Shown: piece after piece, positions 26,254 through 33,775 of the stretch
Layout: each line of letters opens with the position of its first letter
Numbering within the stretch: the stretch's first letter is position 1
NCBI GenBank assembly: GCA_016870865.1
Contig: VGAC01000010.1
Coordinates: 1-56,783, forward strand
Direction of reading: 5' to 3'
Length of the DNA stretch: 56,783 bases
DNA from: Actinomycetota bacterium
GTDB lineage: Bacteria > Actinomycetota > Acidimicrobiia > Acidimicrobiales > Ilumatobacteraceae
Position numbers and translations under genes: made by a program
Notes under the pieces: generated by a model
Database searches by the model: none
Seen by the model: the letters and a program-made list of their open reading frames with translations, nothing else
Told to the model about the DNA's origin: nothing

Positions 26254-27645
26254 TCAGTCGGCTGCGGACGCAGGGCGTGTGGTGGCAGGCAGCAACGCGC
26301 CGGTGTCTCGTTCACGAATTACCGTCTTCCACACGCCGGTTCCGTAAGTGGCGTCGTCGATGATTCGCAGAATGGTGAATCTCACGGGGTCCAGACGTGG
26401 CCGCTTCTCCCACCATTCAGCCAGTGCCGGAACGAGGGCTGCGGAGCACAGGACGACACGTGCACGACGTGAGAAGATCGCTGCTACTACGGCAATCGGC
26501 CACCAGGCACGCGTGATCGCCGACGCGAAGTTGCGGCCGACGTGCAGGTGGGTCATCCCTGCGAGGCGCGCGGACTCGGCAGCATTGTTGGGTACGAAGT
26601 GGAGTTTGCGTGACAGCATCACGGCGGTTGTGACGGCGGCACATCCCGCGATGAAAGGTGCCCCGAGTGCGAGGGCGACCCAGGACGATACCGACGTCAA
26701 TGATCCACGTGCGGGCGCCACCTTGTCTCCGTGACTGCGGCGGAGTGCGGTGGTGGACTCGCCGTAGCCCATGCGCTGGAGCGCGAAGGCGGCGAGTGTA
26801 GACCGGCGTTGGTGGAGTACTTCGATGGACGGTTCGTACCGGCAACGGAATCCCGATGCGTCGAGACGCCAAACAAGATCGACGTCTTCGCCCGTACGCA
26901 TCGCTTCGTTGAAACCTGCGACCGAGCGAATCGCCGCGACCTCACAGAGCATCACCGCAGCGGGTAACCAGCCGACGCGGGTGGCGGCGCGCACGCGGGC
27001 AGGACGATCGCCCATGTCGAGCGGCGAGCGTGCTGCTTCATAGGCACCGAGAACCGAACCGTCGTCTTTGGTGCGGACTCGCGGGCCGATGACCACCGCG
27101 TCCGAGGCGACCAACCATGCAGCAAGTGCCACGACGTCGTCGACGCAACAGTCGACGTCGGCATCGATGAAAACGACATGGCTTGTTTCGACCCGTGCCA
27201 GGCCGGTGTTGCGCGCCGCTGCCGGCCCACCGTTGGATTCGCGGCGGATCGTCGTGACAGGTGTGGCCCCCGCCGAGAACGCGGGCAGGGGCCGGGGTGA
27301 GGCGTCGTCGACGATGATTACGCCTGCGAGACCGTCGAGTTTGCCGACGAGTGTCGCCAACGAGGTTCCGTTGGATGTGTCGGTGAGATGCACCGGGATG
27401 ACGGCCGTGATGTGTGCCGCGTCGGCGGTGTGCTCAGGCGAATCGGCCAGCGGGTGGATGGCACCCGCATCGATGAGTCGGTCGACGAGCGCGCGGGCCG
27501 ATGGGGGAATTTCTCCTCCGCGCTCGATCATTTCTGCGATGCGTCGTCCGCCTTCGGTGAGGCGGAACGCACGCGTGGGCGAACCGCCGATGACCACCGC
27601 GCCCTCGTGGGGCCGCCGCCAGGTTCGGTCAACGCTGAAGCGCAT
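26254..27645 (-). CDS. mftF: Mycofactocin glycosyltransferase MftF
   Basis: 463 residues. N-terminal PqqD-like region (FRLTEGGRRIAEMI), then a GT2 domain: ITAVIPVHL, IIVDDASPRPLP, NGGPAAARNTGLA, VFIDADVD (DxD metal site) and GEDVDLVWRL. Two to three hydrophobic segments and a helical tail follow. Length and order match MftF, which adds a beta-1,4-glucose chain to mycofactocin. ATG at 27645; a longer frame is a shadow. It is separated from mftC by plsY and dedA, which is unusual. Confidence 0.9.
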   Translation of the reverse strand: MRFSVDRTWRRPHEGAVVIGGSPTRAFRLTEGGRRIAEMIERGGEIPPSARALVDRLIDAGAIHPLADSPEHTADAAHITAVIPVHLTDTSNGTSLATLVGKLDGLAGVIIVDDASPRPLPAFSAGATPVTTIRRESNGGPAAARNTGLARVETSHVVFIDADVDCCVDDVVALAAWLVASDAVVIGPRVRTKDDGSVLGAYEAARSPLDMGDRPARVRAATRVGWLPAAVMLCEVAAIRSVAGFNEAMRTGEDVDLVWRLDASGFRCRYEPSIEVLHQRRSTLAAFALQRMGYGESTTALRRSHGDKVAPARGSLTSVSSWVALALGAPFIAGCAAVTTAVMLSRKLHFVPNNAAESARLAGMTHLHVGRNFASAITRAWWPIAVVAAIFSRRARVVLCSAALVPALAEWWEKRPRLDPVRFTILRIIDDATYGTGVWKTVIRERDTGALLPATTRPASAAD

Positions 27646-27673
27646 GGCACATTCTGTCGCGGATGACGATGTT

Positions 27674-28282
27674 TCAGGCGCGCCGTTTGCGGAGGTGCCG
27701 CACGACCTCGATGAGAACCGTGATCGAGATCGCGGTGGTGAAGGCGACGACGAATGCGAGGGTGTGGTTGTCCTCGAAGGTCTTGCCACCGATGTAACCC
27801 AGGAGTGCCGCATAGGAGGCCCAGATGACGGCCGCGGCACCGACCCATTTTGTGAACCATCGATGGGGCTGACCGGTGATGCCGCACGACAGTGTCAGGA
27901 GCGTGCGTCCGCCGGGAATGAATCGTGCCGTGATGAGGAGCAGCCCTCCCCGCTCTTCGATTTGTTCGTCGGCCCACGCGAGTCGTCTGGCGCGTTTTTC
28001 GCTGCGTGAGTACCAACGCGTCACGGATTCCTTCGCCCGCAGGCCGATCTCGAAGGACATGTTGTCGCCGATGAACGCGCCGGCGGCACCGACTGCGATG
28101 ACGCCAGCGATGTTGAGATCGCCCAGCCCGGCTGTCACACCTCCGATGATCACCATGGTTTCACTGGGCACGATGGGGACCACCGAGTCGAGTACCGCGA
28201 TGATGAAAATCACGAAATAAAAGAGGGGTGAATCGGAGAGATCGCGCAGACCGTCGAAAACACCCGCCAGCGCCGCCGCCAC
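27674..28282 (-). CDS. DedA family membrane protein
   Basis: 202 residues. Motifs: VVPIVPSETMVIIGG, GAFIGDNMSFEIG and RFIPGGRTLLTLSCGI, the conserved Arg/Gly stretch of DedA/VTT proteins, plus four to five hydrophobic helices. Members are linked to lipid scrambling (undecaprenyl-phosphate or phosphatidylethanolamine recycling). GTG at 28282 starts 1 base after the plsY stop, so translation is coupled. Confidence 0.88.
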   Translation of the reverse strand: MAAALAGVFDGLRDLSDSPLFYFVIFIIAVLDSVVPIVPSETMVIIGGVTAGLGDLNIAGVIAVGAAGAFIGDNMSFEIGLRAKESVTRWYSRSEKRARRLAWADEQIEERGGLLLITARFIPGGRTLLTLSCGITGQPHRWFTKWVGAAAVIWASYAALLGYIGGKTFEDNHTLAFVVAFTTAISITVLIEVVRHLRKRRA

Positions 28283-28283
28283 G

Positions 28284-28880
28284 TCAGGCCGTTTTTCCCT
28301 TGAGGGAGTTTTCGGTGCCTGAGCGCAGTCGGCGCAAGTTCGGCAGATGCCGCGCGACGACGAGCATGGCGAGTCCGACCATGGCCAGGATTTCCCACAG
28401 GGGGGCGCCGAGGATTGCCGTGCCGACAGGAACACCGATCGTCACCACGATGGACGCAATCGAGGCTTTTTTCGTTGTTTTGCTGACGACCATCCAGAGC
28501 GCGAAAAGAACGGTGCTGAGCACGGGTTGGAGAACCACGATCGCACCGCTGCCGGTGGCGACACCTTTGCCGCCGTGAAAACCCCTCGTGAGCGGAAAGA
28601 CATGACCGACGATCACGGCGGCCGCGCACCAGTAACCACCGGCGTCACCGGCGACGAGACGACCAACGATGACGGCCGCGACTCCTTTGACGGCGTCCAG
28701 GACGTAGACAACGAGACCCTTCTTCCACCCGAGTGTTCGCGCGACATTCGAGGCTCCGGGGTTGCCCGAACCCTGTGTCGTGATGTCGATGCCGTTGGCC
28801 CTGGCGATGATGATCGCGCTGGGAAACGTGCCCATCAGATAGCCCAAGAGAGCGACGGCGACGACGATCACGTAGTGCAC
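28284..28880 (-). CDS. plsY: Glycerol-3-phosphate acyltransferase PlsY
   Basis: 198 residues, five predicted helices. The three conserved loops are present: GSGNPGASNVARTLG, FPLTRGFHGGKGVAT and a C-terminal RHLPNLRRL. Uses acyl-phosphate to make lysophosphatidic acid, the first step in phospholipid synthesis. GTG at 28880 with TAGGAT exactly 6 bases upstream, so it appears to have its own leaderless promoter although it sits between mftC and mftF. Confidence 0.95.
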   Translation of the reverse strand: MHYVIVVAVALLGYLMGTFPSAIIIARANGIDITTQGSGNPGASNVARTLGWKKGLVVYVLDAVKGVAAVIVGRLVAGDAGGYWCAAAVIVGHVFPLTRGFHGGKGVATGSGAIVVLQPVLSTVLFALWMVVSKTTKKASIASIVVTIGVPVGTAILGAPLWEILAMVGLAMLVVARHLPNLRRLRSGTENSLKGKTA

Positions 28881-28927
28881 CGACTCATCCTAGAAGCGAG
28901 CCCGTTCAGGCCGTGATCATCGGCTGA

Positions 28928-30049
28928 TCAGACACGGATCGGTTTGCGCGTGAGGCTCACCGGTCGCGAGTGGTTGCTCGTTGTTCGCGGTGTGTTTGGT
29001 GTGTTTGCCATCAGCAATTCTCCGCCGTGTCCCCTGACGCACTCGGGGTCGGGGCCATCGAGGGGCAGTCCCGTGAAGAACTTCGCGGCCATGCAGCCGC
29101 CTTGGCAGGCGTCGTAACTGCCGCACGATGCGCATGCACCAACAGATTCGGGTTCGCGCAACGAGGTGAAGAGCGCACTTTCGCGCCACACCTTCGTGAA
29201 ACCACCCCGGTCGAGAATGCTGCCTGCACGGAATTCGTCGTGCAGGACGAACGGACACGCATAGACGTCACCGAGCGGATCGATCAGGCACACGACCCGT
29301 CCTGCACCGCACAGGTTGAGGCCGGGCAGCGGCGGGCCGAGAGCATTCAAGTGAAAGAAGGAGTCTCCGGTGAGAACGTTTTCGCCGTGTGCCGTGAGCC
29401 AGCGATAGATGTCGACTTGTTGTTCGGCAGTGGGGTGGAGCTCGTGCCACGTGTCGGCCCCGCGCCCGGCCGGACGCAGGCGCGTGATCCGCAGTTGTGC
29501 GCCGTAGGAGTCGGCAAGGGTCTTGAAGTCGTCGAGTTGTGCGACGTTGTGGCGGGTGACGACGACCGAGATCTTGAACGGACCGAACTTTGTACGCGCC
29601 AGGTTGTCCATGGCGGCGATCGCGGTGTCGAAGGATCCGGTGCCACGAACGGCATCGTTGGTGGCCCTGTCAGTGCCGTCGAGACTGATCTGAATGTCGA
29701 GATAGTCCATCGCCGCGAGTCGCTTCGCGTTTTCGGCGTCGATGTATGCACCATTCGTCGAGAACTTCACACCGATCGAGTTGTCGACGGCATGGGTGAT
29801 GATGTCGAAGAAGTCGCGACGGATCATCGGCTCGCCGCCGCCGATGTTGATGTAGAAGACCTGCAGGTCGTGGAGTTCGTCGATGACGTCCTTGGCCTGT
29901 GCGGTTGTCAGCTCCCTCGGGTCGCGCTGGCCACTGCTCGACAGGCAGTGGATGCACTGCAGATTGCAGGCATAGGTCAGCTCCCACGTCAGACAGATTG
30001 GTGCGTCGAGTCCGCGCTTCATTTGCGAGACGAGAGAGTCAGTCGACAC
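28928..30049 (-). CDS. mftC: Mycofactocin radical SAM maturase MftC
   Basis: 373 residues. Radical SAM cluster C28-x3-C32-x2-C35 in YACNLQCIHC, followed by INIGGGEPMIRRDF. C-terminal SPASM cysteines include CGAGRVVCLIDP, CASCGSYDACQGGC and PDPEC. MftC decarboxylates the C-terminal Tyr of MftA and then forms the Val-Tyr lactam. GTG at 30049 is chosen because DSLVSQMKRGLDAP parallels the known MftC N-terminus; it overlaps the mftB end by 11 bases. ATG 30022 is the alternative. Confidence 0.96.
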   Translation of the reverse strand: MSTDSLVSQMKRGLDAPICLTWELTYACNLQCIHCLSSSGQRDPRELTTAQAKDVIDELHDLQVFYINIGGGEPMIRRDFFDIITHAVDNSIGVKFSTNGAYIDAENAKRLAAMDYLDIQISLDGTDRATNDAVRGTGSFDTAIAAMDNLARTKFGPFKISVVVTRHNVAQLDDFKTLADSYGAQLRITRLRPAGRGADTWHELHPTAEQQVDIYRWLTAHGENVLTGDSFFHLNALGPPLPGLNLCGAGRVVCLIDPLGDVYACPFVLHDEFRAGSILDRGGFTKVWRESALFTSLREPESVGACASCGSYDACQGGCMAAKFFTGLPLDGPDPECVRGHGGELLMANTPNTPRTTSNHSRPVSLTRKPIRV

Positions 30050-30305
30050 GAATGATCTCTGATTTCGTGAGGCTGTCGAGAGCGAGAAGAAACGAGGCAC
30101 GGCGCTCAGCTGCGATGCCGCAGGCATCGAGAGTTGCACCGACCGTGGGGTGGTTGCCGAGGCTCTTGACGACGGAGACGACGTCGGGATGCTTCAGGAA
30201 CACGAGGCGGCGGTTGCCGTAGTGGTAGGCGAGGGCTCCGAAAGGCTCGGGTCGCAATGCAACCTGTGGCGACAGACTGGCGCTGGACTCGAGTGTCAGA
30301 GGCAT
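30039..30305 (-). CDS. mftB: Mycofactocin precursor-binding chaperone MftB
   Basis: 88 residues. The stretch LSPQVALRPEPFGALAYHYG then RRLVFLKHP matches MftB, a PqqD-like RiPP recognition element that holds the MftA leader and delivers it to MftC. The ATG at 30305 has a GTG immediately before it; a longer frame runs into mftA and is rejected. It lies 28 bases after mftA and overlaps mftC. Confidence 0.93.
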   Translation of the reverse strand: MPLTLESSASLSPQVALRPEPFGALAYHYGNRRLVFLKHPDVVSVVKSLGNHPTVGATLDACGIAAERRASFLLALDSLTKSEIIRVD

Positions 30306-30333
30306 CACGCGGAGGGTCTTGGCAGCCGTCGGC

Positions 30334-30474
30334 TCAGTAGACGCCGCACATGCCGTCGATGGAGATTTCCTCAACGAGCAACTCTTCATACACGATCGAC
30401 TCGCCTGCGATGTCGTACTCGAGGGGCAAGGTCTCGGAAGCCTCGAGGACGGCGGAGTTTGGATCCGGTGTCAT
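30334..30474 (-). CDS. mftA: Mycofactocin precursor peptide MftA
   Basis: 46 residues: MTPDPNSAVLEASETL at the start, an acidic leader (YEELLVEEI) and the invariant core SIDGMCGVY at the end. The last two residues, V45 and Y46, become mycofactocin after MftC, MftE and MftD processing. The gene is too short for standard ORF cut-offs. A TACGCT box lies exactly 6 bases upstream of the ATG, so a leaderless mRNA is likely. First gene of the minus-strand cluster, divergent from the alcohol dehydrogenases. Confidence 0.97.
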   Translation of the reverse strand: MTPDPNSAVLEASETLPLEYDIAGESIVYEELLVEEISIDGMCGVY

Positions 30475-30480
30475 GGCCCA

Positions 30481-30520
30481 AGCGTACCGTGTGACACCTG
30501 TCGGGTGCGTGGGCTAGCGT
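30481..30520. promoter_or_regulatory. Divergent promoter region mftA / alcohol dehydrogenase
   Basis: Minus strand: TACGCT (30486-30481), 6 bases before mftA. Plus strand: GTGACA (30491-30496) and TAGCGT (30515-30520) spaced 18 bases, giving a leader of about 40 bases before the dehydrogenase GTG. The two promoters interleave, so shared control is possible. Inferred from motifs. Confidence 0.45.
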
Positions 30521-30529
30521 CAGCCTGTG

Positions 30530-30545
30530 CTCGGGTGCGCCCGAG
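30530..30545 (+). other. Hairpin in the leader of the first alcohol dehydrogenase
   Basis: Perfect 6-bp stem CTCGGG/CCCGAG with a TGCG loop, ending 22 bases before the GTG and upstream of the GAGGGG Shine-Dalgarno. Could affect message stability or translation. Small structure, moderate support. Confidence 0.35.
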
Positions 30546-30567
30546 ACGTCGCGAAACGAGGGGCCGC

Positions 30568-31680
30568 GTGAAGACAAAAGCCGCAATCCTGTGGGAACTC
30601 AACAAGCCATGGTCGGTGGAAGAAATCGACCTCGACCCGCCCGGCCCCGGCGAGGTGCTGGTGAACATGGTCGCTTCAGGCATGTGCCACAGCGACGAGC
30701 ATCTCGTCACCGGTGACCTGCCTTTTGCACTTCCGATCATCGGTGGCCACGAAGGCGCGGGTGTCGTCGCGCAGGTGGGCGAGGGCGTCAGTTGGCTTGC
30801 ACCCGGCGACCATGTCGTGTTCGGTTTCATCCCCTCGTGTGGGCGTTGCCCAAGTTGCAGCACCGGCCATTCCAACCTCTGCGACCTCGGTGCCTATCTC
30901 GGTACCGGCCGCCAGATCACCGACCAGACCGCTCGTCACCATGCCCAGGGCCAGGATGTCGGCATCATGTGCCTTCTGGGCACTTTCGCGCACCACACGG
31001 TCGTCAACGAAGCCTCTTGCATCAAGATAGAAAAGGACGTGCCGCTCGACAAGGCGTGTCTGCTGGGTTGTGGTGTCGTCACCGGTTGGGGAAGCAGTGT
31101 CTATGCGGCCGATGTGCAGCCGGGTGACACGGTGTGCGTCGTTGGCATTGGTGGCATCGGTGCCAACGCGGTGCAGGGCGCAAAGTTGGCCGGCGCCAAG
31201 CGTGTCATCGCCATCGACCCGGTCGAGTTCAAGCGTGAAAAGGCGATGCAATTCGGCGCGACACACACGGCTTCATCGATGACCGAAGCCGCCGATCTCG
31301 TGCGTGACATCACGTGGGGGACGATGGCGAACAAGGTCATCATGACGATGGGTGTCGGTAGCGGGGCGGTGATCGGCGAGGCACTTGCTCTCACGGCGAA
31401 GCGTGGGCGCGTGGTCGTGACCAACATTCACCCTGCGCTGGAGTTCAGCGCGAACATGAGTTTGCTCGACCTCACGTTGATGGAAAAGCAGGTTGTCGGT
31501 TCGCTGTTCGGTTCGGGCAACCCGCGTGCCGACATTCCGAAGTTGCTGGGTCTGTACCGCGAGGGACAACTCGATCTCGATGGCCTGGTGACGAAGACCT
31601 ATTCACTCGACGGTGTGAATGACGGCTACGACGACATGCGCAGCGGTAAGAACATCCGCGGTGTGCTCGTCTACAACTGA
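30568..31680 (+). CDS. Mycofactocin-type (NDMA-dependent) alcohol dehydrogenase, copy 1
   Basis: 370 residues, zinc-dependent medium-chain dehydrogenase. Catalytic zinc ligands in GMCHSDEH, GGHEGAG and LLGCGVVTGWG; structural zinc cysteines in CGRCPSCSTGHSNLC; NAD-binding VGIGGIGANAVQGAKLAG. Sequence style and neighbours fit the Rxyl_3153-type family that keeps NAD bound and needs mycofactocin (or NDMA in vitro) to re-oxidise it. Oxidises an alcohol to an aldehyde; range unknown. GTG at 30568 with GAGGGG upstream; longer frames read through the mftA region. Confidence 0.93.
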   Translation: MKTKAAILWELNKPWSVEEIDLDPPGPGEVLVNMVASGMCHSDEHLVTGDLPFALPIIGGHEGAGVVAQVGEGVSWLAPGDHVVFGFIPSCGRCPSCSTGHSNLCDLGAYLGTGRQITDQTARHHAQGQDVGIMCLLGTFAHHTVVNEASCIKIEKDVPLDKACLLGCGVVTGWGSSVYAADVQPGDTVCVVGIGGIGANAVQGAKLAGAKRVIAIDPVEFKREKAMQFGATHTASSMTEAADLVRDITWGTMANKVIMTMGVGSGAVIGEALALTAKRGRVVVTNIHPALEFSANMSLLDLTLMEKQVVGSLFGSGNPRADIPKLLGLYREGQLDLDGLVTKTYSLDGVNDGYDDMRSGKNIRGVLVYN

Positions 31681-31717
31681 TCGCAAGACGAACGAAGAAC
31701 GGATCACTGGGGGAAAC

Positions 31718-32869
31718 ATGAAGACGAAGGCAGCGGTCATCCACGGGCTCCACCAGGACTGGAGTGTCGACGACATCGAGGTGCACGCACCCAAGGCGGG
31801 TGAGGTTCTCGTGCACTGGAAGGTTGCAGGTCTTTGCCACAGCGACGAACACCTCGTCACCGGCGACATGGTGCCGCCCCAGGAAATGCTCGACATGATG
31901 GGCCTCGAGTCGATGTTTCCGATGGTCGGCGGCCACGAGGGCGCGGGTGTGATCCTCGACGTTGGTCCGGGCATCACTTCGGTCAAGAAGGGTGATCATG
32001 TGTCGGCTTCCTTCATTCCCTCCTGTGGGCGCTGCCGTTACTGCAGCACCGGCCGGCAGAATCTCTGCGACCTCGGTGCGGGCGCGATGATCCCCGGCAT
32101 GATCACCGACGGAACGCACCGTCACTTTCTCACGAACGGAACGCCGGTCGGCATGATGGCCAAGGTGGGTACGTTCTCCGAGGTTGCGTGCGTCGCCGAA
32201 GCATCGGTCATCAAGGTCGACCCCGACCTGCCGCTCGAGTCGGTTGCCCTGGTGTCATGCGGGGTCGCGACCGGCTGGGGTTCGGCGACGAACCGCGCCG
32301 ACGTGCAGCCCGGTGACACGGTGGTGGTCGTCGGCATCGGCGGCATCGGCATCAACGCTGTGCAGGGTGCAAAGATGGCGGGCGCCAAGCGTGTCATCGC
32401 TGTCGACCCCGTCGAGTTCAAGCGGGAAAAGGCGATGGAGATGGGGGCCACCCACACGTTTTCCTCGATGGAAGAAGCAATGGCACCCGTCATGGAGATG
32501 ACATGGGGACAAATGGCCGATCGTGTCATCATGACCCCGGGTGTTTTGTACGGAGAGATGATGGAGATGGCCCAGAACCTGACGGGCAAAGGTGGCACGA
32601 TGGTCGTCACCGCAATCTCACCGATGACGAGTGGTACCGCCAGCATCAACCTGTTCAACCTTGCGATGTTCAACAAGGAAGTGAAGGGCACCATCTTCGG
32701 TAGCCTGAATCCTCGCGCTGACATCCCCAGGCTGCTCGGCATGTACCGCGATGGCCAGTTGAAGCTCGACGAATTGATCACGAAGCGCTATCAGTTGTCG
32801 CAGATCAATGAGGGCTACCGCGCCATGCGGGACGGCGAGAACATCCGCGGCGTCATCATCAATGACTGA
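31718..32869 (+). CDS. Mycofactocin-type (NDMA-dependent) alcohol dehydrogenase, copy 2
   Basis: 383 residues, tandem paralogue of the preceding gene. Same zinc ligands (GLCHSDEH, GGHEGAG, LVSCGVATGWGS), structural CGRCRYCSTGRQNLC and VGIGGIGINAVQGAKMAG. It differs by a Met-rich insert (VPPQEMLDMMGLESMFPM) in the substrate region, so specificity probably differs. ATG at 31718 with GGGGGAAAC upstream. Its last 8 bases overlap the MoxR gene start (ATGACTGA), coupling the two. Confidence 0.94.
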   Translation: MKTKAAVIHGLHQDWSVDDIEVHAPKAGEVLVHWKVAGLCHSDEHLVTGDMVPPQEMLDMMGLESMFPMVGGHEGAGVILDVGPGITSVKKGDHVSASFIPSCGRCRYCSTGRQNLCDLGAGAMIPGMITDGTHRHFLTNGTPVGMMAKVGTFSEVACVAEASVIKVDPDLPLESVALVSCGVATGWGSATNRADVQPGDTVVVVGIGGIGINAVQGAKMAGAKRVIAVDPVEFKREKAMEMGATHTFSSMEEAMAPVMEMTWGQMADRVIMTPGVLYGEMMEMAQNLTGKGGTMVVTAISPMTSGTASINLFNLAMFNKEVKGTIFGSLNPRADIPRLLGMYRDGQLKLDELITKRYQLSQINEGYRAMRDGENIRGVIIND

Positions 32870-33773
32870 CGTACTTGCGCGCGTCAGGCGCGAGATCGTC
32901 GGCCGTGCCCGCGAACTCGAAATAGTTCTCGCCGCACTCGATGCCGACCGGCACATCGTGCTCGAGGGCCCACCGGGGACCGGCAAGTCGACGCTTCTGC
33001 GCGCGGTTGCCGACGCACTCGGCGTGGGGTTCGAATTCGTCGAGGGCAATGCCGAATTGACGCCGGCGAGGCTGGTCGGTGCGTTCGACCCGGCACGGGT
33101 GTTGAACGAGGGATACGTCGCCGATGCATTCATGGATGGACCACTCATTGCGGCGATGCGTGAGGGGTCGTTGCTCTACGTCGAGGAAATCAACCGTGTG
33201 CCCGAGGAAACGCTGAACGTCCTCATCACCGTGATGAGCGAGGGGGATCTCAGCGTGCCGCGACTCGGACGCATCGCGACAACGTCGGGTTTCCGGCTGG
33301 TTGCGGCGATGAATCCGTTCGACTCGGTCGGCACGGCGCGAATCTCAGGTGCGATCTACGACCGCATGTGCCGCCTTGCCGTCGGCTACCAGTCGCTCGA
33401 AGATGAGGTGGCGATCGTGGCGCGCAACGTGGAGGGTGTCGATGTCGGATGGATCGAGGGTGTGGTGCACGTCGTGCGTGCGACGCGTGAGCATTCCGAT
33501 CTGCGCACGGGTTCTTCGGTGAGGGGCGCCATCGACACCGCCCTCGTTGCGCGATCCCTCGGTGCGCTGCGTGGCAAGTCGCCCACGACGTCGAGTGTTG
33601 CGCGCGATGCGGCACTCACCGCCCTCGGTGGTCGGGTGCGGTTGCGCGAGGGCGTGTCACGTTCGACCGAAGACGTCATCATGGAAATTTGGGACTCGGT
33701 TTTCGCACCACAGAGGGATTCGGGTGAGCGGGGAAAAGGTGGAGCCCCGACAGGGGCCACGAACTCCCTCTGA
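32862..33773 (+). CDS. MoxR-type AAA+ ATPase
   Basis: 303 residues. Walker A GPPGTGKST (36-44), Walker B LLYVEEINR (104-112), sensor 1 in LVAAMNPFD and a C-terminal lid domain. MoxR-type ATPases work with VWA proteins as chaperones that insert metals or activate enzymes; the name comes from methanol dehydrogenase activation. The start overlaps the end of alcohol dehydrogenase copy 2 by 8 bases, and the VWA gene follows after 2 bases. The C-terminal tail (ERGKGGAPTG) looks disordered. Confidence 0.92.
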   Translation: MTDVLARVRREIVGRARELEIVLAALDADRHIVLEGPPGTGKSTLLRAVADALGVGFEFVEGNAELTPARLVGAFDPARVLNEGYVADAFMDGPLIAAMREGSLLYVEEINRVPEETLNVLITVMSEGDLSVPRLGRIATTSGFRLVAAMNPFDSVGTARISGAIYDRMCRLAVGYQSLEDEVAIVARNVEGVDVGWIEGVVHVVRATREHSDLRTGSSVRGAIDTALVARSLGALRGKSPTTSSVARDAALTALGGRVRLREGVSRSTEDVIMEIWDSVFAPQRDSGERGKGGAPTGATNSL

Positions 33774-33775
33774 TC

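Noticed and set aside
30568-32869. Glutathione- or mycothiol-dependent formaldehyde dehydrogenases
   Set aside because: The opening MKTKAA and overall motifs fit the NDMA/mycofactocin family, and the genes sit beside mftA-C; thiol-dependent enzymes are not expected in this context.
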